This document shows positions 20,001 through 29,305 of a stretch of DNA of 64,000 bases, in pieces. Position 1 is the first letter of the stretch. Each line of letters starts with the position of its first letter. The stretch comes from Pinus tabuliformis. Taxonomy: Eukaryota; Streptophyta; Pinopsida; Pinales; Pinaceae. A model generated the notes under the pieces. The model ran no database searches, was not told the origin of the DNA, and saw only the letters and a list, made by a program, of their open reading frames with translations. Made by a program: the position numbers and the translations under genes. The stretch lies in assembly GCA_031772625.1 (NCBI GenBank), contig CM062818.1, forward strand, positions 1,282,830,277-1,282,894,276, read 5' to 3'.

Positions 20001-23000
20001 ACAATTCTTCCAAAGGAATCAATCCTTTAGGAATGTAATTGTCCTTGAGCTGCAATACATCCATGTGATTCACTCCTTCAGCTTCCGTATCTATTGAGAT
20101 GTCCTCAAATTTACCTTCAATTTGCAGAAAATCTTTGATCTCTTCGTCATCTTGGAAAACTTGCCAACACCTTTGGTTATCTGGAATTGTAGGACGATGC
20201 TTTACATATATCTCAAACTTATTGCTGGAATTCATGGGTATTTTCAGATTACTCGCTGCCTTAGCCAATGCATCCGCAACACCATTTTGAATCCGGGGCA
20301 CACATGTCAAAGTATGTTCAGAAAATCTTTTTAAAATATCTAAAACAACATTCCGATATGCTCTCATACGAGGATGTTTGGCCTGAAATTCACCTTTCAC
20401 TTGCTTGATAACTAACTCGGAGTCGCCATATGCCGCTATCTTCTTTGCCTTCAACTTTCGAAGGATTTTCAGACCAGCAATTAGAGCTTCATATTCCGCC
20501 TCATTATTTGAACAATCAAAAGCCAATTTATAAGAACATACCCGTACCTTGCTTGGAACTTGATTTTGGGCTGAGAATGGGATTCGAATCCACACACCTA
20601 TACCAGCACCATCGCTGCCCACTGCACCGTCAAAATCCATGGTCCAAAGACCATCCTCATCATCTTCTAAGTGCTGAAAATCTGACTTTGATTCATGTTC
20701 TGTTTGCTGCCCTTTTATTTCAGCAATTGGCCTCATGACAGCAGACCTTTCTTCACTTTCCTTTCTCAAAACTTCCCTGAAATTTTCTGAAATGTCTGGT
20801 ATATCGTCTACTTGAACTAACTGACTATCTACCTCATTGAAATTTTCCGCAAACAAAACAAAATATTCTAAATCTGTCTGTACATAATTTACAGGATGAT
20901 TGACGGGCTTTTCCTTACTAGCGATCATGTATTTCATCTTTTGTTCTCGATATAACTTCCTCATTTGACCGAAAACTGGAATTGTAGCATATGAGAAATC
21001 TAGCTGAAGCGTACCTTTGAGTTTGGCTCCCCATGATCTCGACAGCAACATGCCAAACCGCGGAGGAATGTCTGCCACCACCACATCCATCAAAACATTC
21101 TTTGCTGGAATTTGATCTAGGCTTACCACCAAGTCTTTGATCAAACCAATACACCTTACTCGGCTGGAATCAAATGAGTACAAATCATGATACTTCCTTG
21201 TGATGTCAAGTCCCAGCTTCTCCATAATCGTTTTTGGCATCAAATTATGTGAAGCTCCCGAGTCAAACATGGCATTGTGCAGCACAAACTCATGCAATCG
21301 CAAACTGATATAAAATGGAGGAACATCACTTTCAGGAGATTCACCATTTAAAGCTGGTCCAAAAATCATTTCCGGCTGATCATCTTGTACATTTACCGTG
21401 TCTAGCATTGGATCAAAATTCAACATCTTGGAAAGCTGGCTTCGGTAGGTGTTGTTTTTCATGATTTCTATCAAAGGAATAGGCACTTTCAACTTTGCAA
21501 TTTCATTCTCCAAACTGAAAACTGGAAGCTTCTCACCTTCTTTTGCCGGATTATCTCTTTTCTCAGCTTTATCCTTTGGTGCATTTGATGGCTGATCTAT
21601 CTTAGCTGCTGGTGATGATGGAGTTGTTGAAGGACCGACTATGTCTTTTCCTTTTGCATTTTGGGAAACCAAATCATTCTTTGCTGCAACATCTTTCCTT
21701 TTTTGAATAGGATTTATGGGAATAGATCGATTTCTCAATTGTCTTTGCTGTCCTTGCTGAGCTGACAAGGCATGCAAATATCCTCTTTGATACTCTTCAG
21801 ATTCCTCTTCAAGGATTGCATCATGTGACAAAATATAATTTTCATCTTGGGGAATATTGGAATTGCTTACCAACTCATCTTCTTCTGTAACAAAAGTGGG
21901 CAGATCATCAGGAGTGAAGAAGTGATTCTCTTCTCCAACATTGTCACCTTCATCTTCAGATTCTTGACCGGCAAAGTTCTGCTGAAAAGGAGGTTTTATT
22001 TGCTGCTGAGCTGCTCCTTCTTGTGTCTTTGTTTCACGCTGCTTGATTCTATATTGCTGCTGTTGCTGACCTCTGAAATTTGGATTACGAATCTGAGGCT
22101 CCGGCTTATCAATAGTAACCTTTTCAAGTAACCTTTTCACCTGCTCCATATCACGAAGTATCTGATTTGAAGTTGATCCTTCTTCTTTGATTGTAACTCG
22201 CTTTTCAGCCTTCATCCTCGCCCTTTTGTCATTTAAATTTTCCTCAACACTAACAACAATTTTCTGCATATCCTCCAAGGTAGGAGGATCTCTATCTCTC
22301 AATGAATATGCCATCTCCGGATCAAAGCCATCCGGGAACTTAAGTAGAGCTGACTTCCTTGACAGTGTCAAATCATCGGGAATAGCATTATAAACCGTAT
22401 TGAATCTGATTATGTAATCTTGAACTGACTCACCCGGACTACGCTTGAGGTTGTTGTATTCGGCATTAATCTGAAGCGGATCCTTTCTGATTTCCCACCG
22501 ATCTAAAAACTGATTTTGAAGTACTTCCAAGGTGGCAATGCTGTTAGCTTGTAACCCTCTGAACCGTTTTCTAACTTCTCCGGCGAATGTTTGCACGAAC
22601 AACCGCATGGTAACATCTTCTTCATCTAACTCATATAGATCAAAGAAAGTGGTCATTTTGTCGATATGTTGCTGAGCAGTAATGCTTTGCGGGGTACCAT
22701 CGAACATGGGAATTTTACTTTGATAATTTGCTGGCATGTCATGGAGATTTGCAGGCAAAGCAAGTGGGGCAAAACGGGCTGCCATTGTTCTAGGTAAAGT
22801 GGGTCTTGGAGTAGCAGGCGGAGTAGGTGTAGCTGTATGAGGAGTAAGAGGAGGAGAAGCAGTATGGGATGTTGAAGGCGAACCAACTGTAGATGGGGGA
22901 TGAGTAACTATGGGAGAAATAGCAATAAAAGGAGGATTTGACTGTTCATGCGCCGTGATAGAAGATCCAATATGACCAGAGATATTTTCAAGAAAATCAG

Positions 23001-23238
23001 CGAGGGTAGTAGCCTGTACACGTGTCTGAAGATTTCTCAAGATGAAATTTTCAACCAATTTATTATGCCTCTCAAATTCAATAGCAGCACTTTCAGATTT
23101 GGTTTTGAACAATGACAACTCAAAACTCTCGTCGAAATCAATATCTTCAAGATACTCAAAAATAGCTGGGCATGAATGAGATTTAAATGTTCGATCAGAA
23201 TTGGAAGCCAGTTTGAAAATCAAGGAACAAATAACCAA
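17062..23238 (-). CDS. gag-pol polyprotein of the Tat-like element, 2058 codons, uninterrupted
   Basis: Domains in order with rough residues: gag core 165-330 (TFAGEVRKRFRGL, ESVQDYIIRFNTVYN); aspartic protease 640-740 (DSGASHNLMP); archaeal-type RNase H 865-1000 (MDFDGAVGSDGAGIG, NEAEYEALIAGL, YGDSELVIKQV, NGVADALAKAA); reverse transcriptase 1140-1400 (CIDFRNLNKV, VVYLDDLTVFSKS); a second, gypsy-type RNase H 1450-1580, which looks divergent; integrase 1680-1950 (WGLDFIGE, DYFTKWIEA, HPQGNGLAE). I see no CCHC zinc knuckle; the gag end is Gln-rich instead. The start lies about 240 bp after the primer site. The product should copy and insert its own RNA. The RNase H placed between protease and polymerase is unusual to me. 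Confidence 0.85.
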   Translation of the reverse strand: MVICSLIFKLASNSDRTFKSHSCPAIFEYLEDIDFDESFELSLFKTKSESAAIEFERHNKLVENFILRNLQTRVQATTLADFLENISGHIGSSITAHEQSNPPFIAISPIVTHPPSTVGSPSTSHTASPPLTPHTATPTPPATPRPTLPRTMAARFAPLALPANLHDMPANYQSKIPMFDGTPQSITAQQHIDKMTTFFDLYELDEEDVTMRLFVQTFAGEVRKRFRGLQANSIATLEVLQNQFLDRWEIRKDPLQINAEYNNLKRSPGESVQDYIIRFNTVYNAIPDDLTLSRKSALLKFPDGFDPEMAYSLRDRDPPTLEDMQKIVVSVEENLNDKRARMKAEKRVTIKEEGSTSNQILRDMEQVKRLLEKVTIDKPEPQIRNPNFRGQQQQQYRIKQRETKTQEGAAQQQIKPPFQQNFAGQESEDEGDNVGEENHFFTPDDLPTFVTEEDELVSNSNIPQDENYILSHDAILEEESEEYQRGYLHALSAQQGQQRQLRNRSIPINPIQKRKDVAAKNDLVSQNAKGKDIVGPSTTPSSPAAKIDQPSNAPKDKAEKRDNPAKEGEKLPVFSLENEIAKLKVPIPLIEIMKNNTYRSQLSKMLNFDPMLDTVNVQDDQPEMIFGPALNGESPESDVPPFYISLRLHEFVLHNAMFDSGASHNLMPKTIMEKLGLDITRKYHDLYSFDSSRVRCIGLIKDLVVSLDQIPAKNVLMDVVVADIPPRFGMLLSRSWGAKLKGTLQLDFSYATIPVFGQMRKLYREQKMKYMIASKEKPVNHPVNYVQTDLEYFVLFAENFNEVDSQLVQVDDIPDISENFREVLRKESEERSAVMRPIAEIKGQQTEHESKSDFQHLEDDEDGLWTMDFDGAVGSDGAGIGVWIRIPFSAQNQVPSKVRVCSYKLAFDCSNNEAEYEALIAGLKILRKLKAKKIAAYGDSELVIKQVKGEFQAKHPRMRAYRNVVLDILKRFSEHTLTCVPRIQNGVADALAKAASNLKIPMNSSNKFEIYVKHRPTIPDNQRCWQVFQDDEEIKDFLQIEGKFEDISIDTEAEGVNHMDVLQLKDNYIPKGLIPLEELFDQDDVARKPTLRPTDEGVEDVNLGTAENPKMVKLSKALPPKVKSEYIRLLSLYSNVFAWDYSDLKTYDTSIIQHTIPIKPNQKPFRQKLRRINPKLLPLIEKEVNRLYKSGIIVPIRFSDWISNLVPVRKKTGEIRLCIDFRNLNKVSLKDNYPLPKMDHILQQVVGASRMSLLDGYSGYNQILVHEDDRDKTAFTTPWGTFHYAKMSFGLKNAGATFQREMDMAFANEKDVFLVVYLDDLTVFSKSDEEHLFHLTKVFQKCRKYGISLNPKKSLFAMSEGKLLGHIISKDGIRIDPARVEAIQQLEQPRSKKEIQSFNGKLNFLRRFIPNLAEHLREITNMLKKDSELKWTKEAVKSFNLIKVILSSAPTLISPDYTQDFILFSFASEHTLAAVLMQKRDGVERPITFFSRIIRDGVLNYNIIEKQALALIKALKDFRVYILNSHILAYVPNAVVKDVLVQTEPEGRRGKWIAALLEYDVEIKPTKLIRGQGLAKLMAETNLHVLDINLIAALSDEDEENPAVQVSNIFVSSPWYADIVYVLQNLSAPPGMSRNKARTLKLKAAKFCIMKSALYWKDPGGILLNCLVEEEAKTTVDDFHKGDCGGHLFWKTTANKILRAGFYWPYLFSDVYKAVKSCHECQIFQGKQKVQPLPLKPIEISAPFQQWGLDFIGEIHPASSGQHRWILTATDYFTKWIEAIPTRQATDSVIISFLENNILSRFGCPHKLITDNAAAFKSKKMVDFCYKYNISLGHSTAYHPQGNGLAESSNKSLVNIIKKMLEINKKSWHKKLVNALWADRVSQKKSIGMSPFEIVYGIDAVFPTSLSVPVARFLQEIGDEEDAMQRRINQMIHLQQTREEVHQNSLKLQERIKKIYDKKAKADDFQIDDVVLRWDARNEDKGKHGKFDNLWKGPYKIAAYRGPNAFLLKEMNGDECLGGLVNGRLLKSLGPAVKAIILKMVISWCEFYKLFHVNSFSA

Positions 23239-23475
23239 TCAGCCTATGAAAACTCTTAACTTAATCATCCGAAAGTTCAGAGTTTATCAACACGCTGGGG
23301 TTAAGCTGCAGATTGCCATGTTACATTCACTAGCTCACGGAGGTCGACTGAAGCAGCGTTTATCTACTTACGCTGATGTAAAACAAGAGCGTTTTCGAAG
23401 GCTACCTGGCGTATCTTCAGACTCCGTCTAAGCTTATGAATTAAACACATCAATGAGCAAACAATCAATTTGTTC

Positions 23476-23493
23476 TCCCCAGTATGGTCGCCA
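23476..23493 (-). promoter_or_regulatory. primer binding site of the Tat-like element
   Basis: The minus strand reads TGGCGACCATACTGGGGA, three bases inside the 5' LTR. It shares TGGCGAC...CTGGGGA with the gag-only element and differs in the middle. I could not name the tRNA with certainty. Confidence 0.65.
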
Positions 23494-24962
23494 GTATGTT
23501 AGCGCTTGAGATTTCACCTCAGGCTGAGAAAGGCAAACCTCAAGGCAACATCAAACCATTCAGCCCCGTAGCTAGCCCTACGGGGCAGGAGAAGGCTCTC
23601 TCCGGTCAATCTCGGTAGATTTTCAAATGGATGAGATGACCAATACGGTAACACTGATATTAGGCTAGTAAACTGATATAAAAAATTGATTTGGGGTTTT
23701 TTTTTTGGGGTTTTTGGTGGCAAATTGAGGAATTGCAATTTAGGGTGCGGGGATTGGACACAGCTTCTGCAGGGGGTTCCTTGGGGCGAGGTAGGAGACA
23801 GTGTTGATGCCTTTAACTGAGGTGGATGGTCAGGAATGAAAGAGGAGGAGCTAAAGAGAGCAAACAATGTCTTTGAATTCTCTTTAGACAACATAAAACA
23901 TAGAAATTAAACAAACTTAAAAGCAGAGCATGGCAAGCATGAATTCTTACTTTAACACTTCATTTGTTTAATATGCGGAAGTAAAGAAAGGAGATGAATC
24001 ACATAAAGACACTTACAAGTACATTAAGAGACACACCATCAACACATGAGTCCACAAGAATCCCAAAGAGGACTGCAAAACCCTGGTCTTCCTTAGCCAA
24101 AAATTGCAGAGATACAAGTGAATAATACAATGATAGCTTCTCCCTCAAGAGTCCAACCATGAAAATGAGCAAGAAAGTACATAATATAGATGATCTAACC
24201 TCTTTCCCTGCCTCCATGGGTCGAGCTCACTATCCTAGGAGCTGTTTCAACCACTTCTAAACTAGACACTAGAAAATAGGCAGTCAAAACAACTTGCCTC
24301 TATAAACTTGGAAACCAGTTCATACATTCAATTTTTACCCTTTACATGAATGAATCTTCTAGAAGTGTTAAACAAGAGTAAAAGTATCTAAAAAGTGTCA
24401 CAATTACATCCAAGAGGACCATCATTAACCTCAAAAAGTAAAAAAGAGTCAAATCTGCGTTTTCTGGGTTGAACAAGTCAATTCTGGCAAAATCTGCTCA
24501 ACGGGTCGCGCCCCCCTGCTCAACGGGTCGCGCCCCTTTGGAGCTCTGTTTGAGGCACTTTCAGGTGGAAAAATTGAGCAAAAGTGGGCTTGTTGTAAAG
24601 GTCTATGAGTCTACTTTCCAACCCAACTGGAATTTTTGAATTTGGAGGTCATTTGCCCTGTCAAAACTTAATTCTCCCAAGACTGGTTTCTGCAACTCAA
24701 AAAAGGGGCAGAAAGTCAAATTTTGCATGTATTTTGACCTTTTGGAGGCCCAAAACTCCATAAAAACTCAAGTCCATCCACAGGCATATGTAACTTTGCA
24801 TGAAAAATCCAGAAATGCTGAGTTTTTGCAAAAATAAGTTGCCCTGATGAAGGGTCGCGCGGGGGGTGAGACCCGTTGAGGAGCCAAAACCTGTAAATTT
24901 CCAAAAATTGCCAAAATTACCCAAAATTTTCAGAATTTTTTGGGATTTGAGCTGTGGCTAGG

Positions 24963-26495
24963 CTAATGAGTGCCATGATCCTTGAGTGAAGCCTCAACCA
25001 AGATACAGAGGGGATTTGGCTTCTTTCTCCATTTTTGAGCCTCGGTCAACCTCTTTTGAAACATCTTCATTTTGGCTTTGCATACATGCATCCTTGCCCA
25101 ATAATGATTTTTCATATTCCTCAGCAGCTTTTTCTCTTGGTTGGCCTTAGCCAATAGCCTCTCTAAGTGTGCATTCACCTGGATGAGCATAGACTCTCGG
25201 TCAGCAGGCAATGGATCACCAGGTCTTCTTCGGTTCAAGACTCGGTCACTACGAATCCTCCATAACTCATCAAATACTTTCTCCTCCTCCAGCTGTTTAT
25301 TCCGCTGCTCCAGGTAAGTGATAGTCCATTGGGCACCCTCAAGTCTCCTCTGCAAAACATCATTTTCAGCCCTGAGATGCTGAATGATCTCCTTTGCCTC
25401 TCGGCTAGGAGAACTGGCCTCAAGATCAATCACCTCAGTGTCTGGAACTCCTGATGGACCCTCATGAATCATGGGCTGTTTGCCCCTCTGTGGTACCTGT
25501 GCTGGTGAAGAAAGTGAGGCCCCTTCCACCTGATGTGGAGATAACACTCGATGTGCTGATGATGAAGGCGAGACCCCTTCCACCTGCTGTGGAGATAGTA
25601 CTCGCCTGGCTGCTGCAAATAAGGCCCTCTGGCCTCTCTGATAAGTGAGCTGAGGTGAAGAACTAACATGTCGAGTGATCGGAATATCAGGCTGCTGAGA
25701 TGGTCCTCCCTCCTCCTGAATGATCTCTGGATGTGGCTGGGGTGGTGCTGTGAAAAACTCACGGGAAATGAACTCCTCCCATGAGATGCCCTGCTGAGTC
25801 AACTGATGCAAGACTATGAGCTGAATCAAACCATAATGACATAAGCTCCTGTACTGCTGGGCCGGGGTCTTCTTCTACAACATGGTAACCATCCTCTGAA
25901 TGTTATGAAAGAAGAAGACCGGGATGTTCGTCATCCTCAGTCGGGTGAAATGCATCAAAAGGCGAATGTGATATGAGTACACCTGTGAAAATCTGCCCTC
26001 ACAGGTAAAATAGTGCATAATAAGCCTCATGATGGGAGCATACTCGCTCCGGAGAAATCTGAATGGAAAAACACCCGCCAAATGTCTCATGAATGGTGGC
26101 CGGACATAGGGCTCAAAGTGAACAAAATCTAGCAACCTGCGCTTAGGCCACACCTCACCCACATTCGGTATCCCTGTAGCATGTGAGATCACCTCGGGTG
26201 TCAATGTAAAATCTACCCCTGCTAGGTTGACATGTCCATCATGCAAATGTAAAACAAAGAGGCGAGCCAACTCTCTGTGATGTTGAATCCGAGAGATGCT
26301 CTCACAAAACTGATAACAAGACATGTACTGAAAACAAGTGACTGCCATAGGACAGGCCTGTAATTCTGCCAAAGAGGTGGGCTCCTCTCGCTTATGATGT
26401 CCACCCTTACCCCCTTTTCGAGGCCTCCTCTGTACCTCAACCTCTGTAGATGATGAATGGTCATCACTTTGCTCATAAGTTTCGGTTTCTGACAT
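24963..26495 (-). pseudogene. second copy of the LTR-resident ORF, in the 5' LTR
   Basis: Same layout as the copy at 13725-15257 and close to identical in sequence. About one break separates the globular part from the rest. Both copies came from one template at insertion, so the break arose afterwards or during copying. Confidence 0.7.
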
Positions 26496-27245
26496 GGTTT
26501 AGGAGCAAAGTGGACAAACTAAACTGCTGTCTCTGCCTGCAAAAAGTGTTGAACTCTATGCTTTTTCAAGGGGAAAAAGATATGAGGGAAATGTTAGGGG
26601 AGGGATCTTTTAACAAGGAATGGGAATATGTAAATATAACAGGGAATTTTTAAGGGAAATTTTGCAAATCATTATGCATATAGGAACACATATTTGTAAT
26701 TGGGAAATCATTTGCAAAGATTATTGCATATGGGAAAAACATGTATGAAAGTGAACATGGGAATATGTATACATGTTTAATAGGGGAAAAAGGGAAACCA
26801 TGCACAAAACATGCTGACATATTTACCAACATTTTTATTTACACATGCATATGGTAGAGGGGGATTAGGGTTTTGAATTTTGTTTTTTGATGCTTTGGGA
26901 GAGGGGTAGGGTTTTCATTTTTAGTGACTAGGGATGGGGAAAGATTTGCATTACATTTACAAAATAATATGGGAAAAGAGATGAACATATAAGTGTGAGT
27001 GAAAGGGAAAGGAGGGAAACAAACCAAAGGGAAAAATAGCTTGAAACAACACAAACCCTAGCACAGTTTGCTCATTAACATTTGCAGCCATATAATGTCC
27101 TTTCACTTACATGATTTGAGGTTATAATACAAGCATGAGGGCTTACATTCATCACCAACCACAAAAATAATGTGTAAAGAGCCTACCTCGAACAAATTAG
27201 ATGATTTGGAGGGAGATTGGGAAATTTCTTTGAAGTTTGCAGCAA

Positions 27246-27375
27246 GCCGGTTCAACGGGTCGCGCAGGCCGCCCAACGGGTCGCGCACGTTGTTTTTCTG
27301 AACTGCGGAAGAGCTTCTGACGGGTCGCGCACCACCCAACGGGTCGCGCACGTCTCTCGATGGGTCGCGCCCCTC
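27246..27375 (-). repeat. cluster of five GGGTCGCGC units in the right LTR
   Basis: Counterpart of the left cluster, with the same outer units but a different set of inner ones: one unit present on the left is missing here and another is present only here. Confidence 0.6.
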
Positions 27376-28110
27376 TCTGCTGCCCGAAATCGCTGTGCCT
27401 TTGCTCCTTTCTCTCAATCACTCTTTCAAACCTCTCTTGCAAGCGTTGGAATGCACAATGAGAGTGAAAGGAGGGAATTTGAACTTTTATAAACTCCATT
27501 TGAAAAAATTTCATTCATAAACCCACTTTCTAAAGTTTATCTTTGACACTTTTATAACACTGACTTTTGGTTTCCTTTATCCTGAATTTGACTCATTGAG
27601 TGCTTTGACTTGATTCTTTTTGCAGGTAGATCATCTGAGGGATCTTGGCAAGGGGACCAGGGTTGCTTTTTGTCCGCTGAAGACTTTTGAAATTTCATCA
27701 CTTATTTACAAAAACTGAGAAAATGACCTTGGCTTTAAAAACAAAGTTTTTAAATCCAAGGTGGAAGCTCACTGTACAAGATAAAAAATATCGAAGAAAC
27801 ATGTTTACAATCCTCCCTCTGGCTTGCTGAGCACTCATGGATTTTCAGAGACATGACCTTGTAGAGATAAATGACCAAAACCCTAGACCTAGGACTTTGA
27901 CCTCAAGACAAAACAAGACAATCTTGAAAAACTTAATGACTGATATGACCTGATCCAGCAAAGCCAAGAGGGGTATAAATAGACCAGCTCCTCCATCAGG
28001 GTTATGGCATGCGTAACGGGATGCAAAATTTGACACTGATGAGACACCTACTAATGCAAATGCAAAGAGTTTTGATCGCTGATGGAGGGCTTTCAAGACC
28101 GACACTAACA

Positions 28111-28115
28111 CATAC
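28111..28115. repeat. target site duplication CATAC, right copy
   Basis: Right partner of 12268-12272. Confidence 0.85.
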
Positions 28116-28367
28116 CACATAGTGGGGGCTTTATAACATAGCTCATGGTGGTATTTACATCCATACACATATTTACATATAGCAACATCATCAAAATAGA
28201 TACCAAAACATATATTAAAACAAATACTAAATCATATATCAAAACATATACTAAACACCATATCTAAGCATATATCAAAACATCATATCAAAGCATATAC
28301 AAAAACACCATATCAAAGCATATACCAAACCACCATAAAGCATATAACAAACCACCATAAAGATGCT
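28116..28367. repeat. AT-rich degenerate repeats in the Tekay-like 3' untranslated region
   Basis: About 28190-28350 is built from variants of catataccaaaacac and catatatcaaaaca. By position it lies between the chromodomain end and the polypurine tract. The other half of this region is 11974-12267, which has its own degenerate repeat (acatgataacataa variants, about 12170-12250). Confidence 0.55.
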
Positions 28368-28530
28368 TTGCCTCCACTGGAAAACTAGGAAGGATACATA
28401 GCCCGCTTCTGATTCGCCATCTCCCATGTAGCTTCATCAAGCCCAAAGTGCTTCCATTGCACTTTAACTTGCTCAATTGCTCGATGTTGAATCCCTGCCC
28501 TTTCTTCTTAGTCTTGTCGAGGTTTCCCCT
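28368..28530 (-). pseudogene. Tekay-like chromodomain tail
   Basis: The minus strand reads EQVKVQWKHFGLDEATWEM and, a few residues later, RAMYP, the C-terminal chromodomain typical of chromovirus integrases. This fixes the end of the Tekay pol region. RNase H and the integrase core between here and 29302 are missing. Confidence 0.7.
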
Positions 28531-29305
28531 TATTCCCCGGTTCCTTCTCCTTAAAGCTATTTTTTCCTTCCTCCTAGGGTTCTCCTTTTGGTTATTTTTT
28601 TACTATTGTCCTGTTCTTGTCCTCCTTGTTTTAAAAAATTGACGCTCGTTTTAATTACTATTTCCTTATCAAAATTTTATGAATATTATTATTCTTATTT
28701 GTTACTAAGTTTCAACCTTACCATATAAATAAAATAAAAATAAAAATAGAAATATAGATAAGTTTTAACCAATACTCATAATTTATTCCATTAAATCATA
28801 ATTAAAATAAATAAATAAATAAATAAATAATTAAATAAATAATTAATTAAATAATATTTTCTAATATATAAACCCCCTTTCTCATCTCTAGCAATTCAAG
28901 TGATTAAATAAATTAGAATTAGGTATCTTAGTATAATAATTAAAATAAAATAATATAACATTCTTTTATATAAAAAACCCCCCTTTTTACGTATATGATT
29001 AAATAAATTATAAATGAGTTAAATTGAATAGTTTATTAACCTAAGAAAAATATATTAATATGATAAAATTGAATAACTAATATATTACAAGTAGTTATTT
29101 ATTCTATTACCTTTGACTTATTAATATTTTAATATTATTTTTAATCTAGCCGTTTTAGATAGCCATTGATGGTCAACCCAGTCAACCTAGCTGTTCGGAT
29201 GATCTGCTCTCCCTATATAATTATCAGCCATGTTCTGACTCCTCAACTTGTCCTGACGATGAACCACAATAGTTGGTTCGAAACGCGTCGACAAAGGTTT
29301 TCTAC
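28531..29305 (+). other. unassigned AT-rich insert replacing Tekay-like RNase H/integrase
   Basis: Very AT-rich, non-coding DNA (especially 28640-29150) sits where the rest of the Tekay-like pol should be. At its right end come a TATA-like string (ctatataatt, about 29212-29221) and a hammerhead-ribozyme-like motif ending about 10 bases before CTACA at 29305. I found no target duplication. A fragment of a Penelope-like element or a retrozyme-like non-coding retroelement would fit; so would a diverged solo LTR. Confidence 0.4.
29248..29294 (+). ncRNA. hammerhead-ribozyme-like motif, helix-I-open (type I) layout
   Basis: The order fits the hammerhead core. TTGTC (29248-29252) is one strand of helix I. 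CTGACGA (29253-29259) follows, then one extra T. Helix II is GAACCA (29261-29266) with TGGTTC (29274-29279). GAAA (29280-29283) follows, then a minimal helix III CGCG with T and C (29284-29289). GACAA (29290-29294) closes helix I with TTGTC. The predicted cleavage point is after C29289. The compact GAAACGCGTC form is, as I recall, the one known from Penelope-like elements. The extra T next to helix II is a departure from the textbook core. Confidence 0.5.

Larger units (their letters stand above)
12273..28110 (-). mobile_element. Tat-like Ty3/Gypsy element with 4.6-kb LTRs, looks whole
   Basis: Flanked by CATAC on both sides (12268-12272 and 28111-28115). Minus-strand order: 5' LTR 28110-23497, primer site, gag-pol ORF, 3' LTR 16872-12273. 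LTR ends are TGTTAG/CTAACA. The LTRs are 4600 and 4614 bp and differ by about 1.5-2% plus a few short indels, so insertion is recent and it is among the youngest layers. An archaeal-type RNase H domain in pol and the primer site form place it near Tat/Ogre. Gag-pol has no visible break. Each LTR also contains a separate ORF, broken once in the right copy. Confidence 0.9.
23497..28110 (-). repeat. 5' LTR of the Tat-like element (4614 bp)
   Basis: Partner of 12273-16872. The small length difference comes from short indels, including about 14 bp in a G/T-rich run near 23696-23712 and rearranged GGGTCGCGC units near 27250-27375. Confidence 0.9.

Noticed and set aside
20430-20738. Plus-strand ORFs inside 17062-23238
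   Set aside because: They are shadows of the minus-strand gag-pol; none has a protein-like motif of its own.
28190-28360. Possible CRISPR-like or satellite array (catataccaaaacac variants)
   Set aside because: Units are degenerate, unevenly spaced and simple in composition; there are no conserved repeats with unique spacers.
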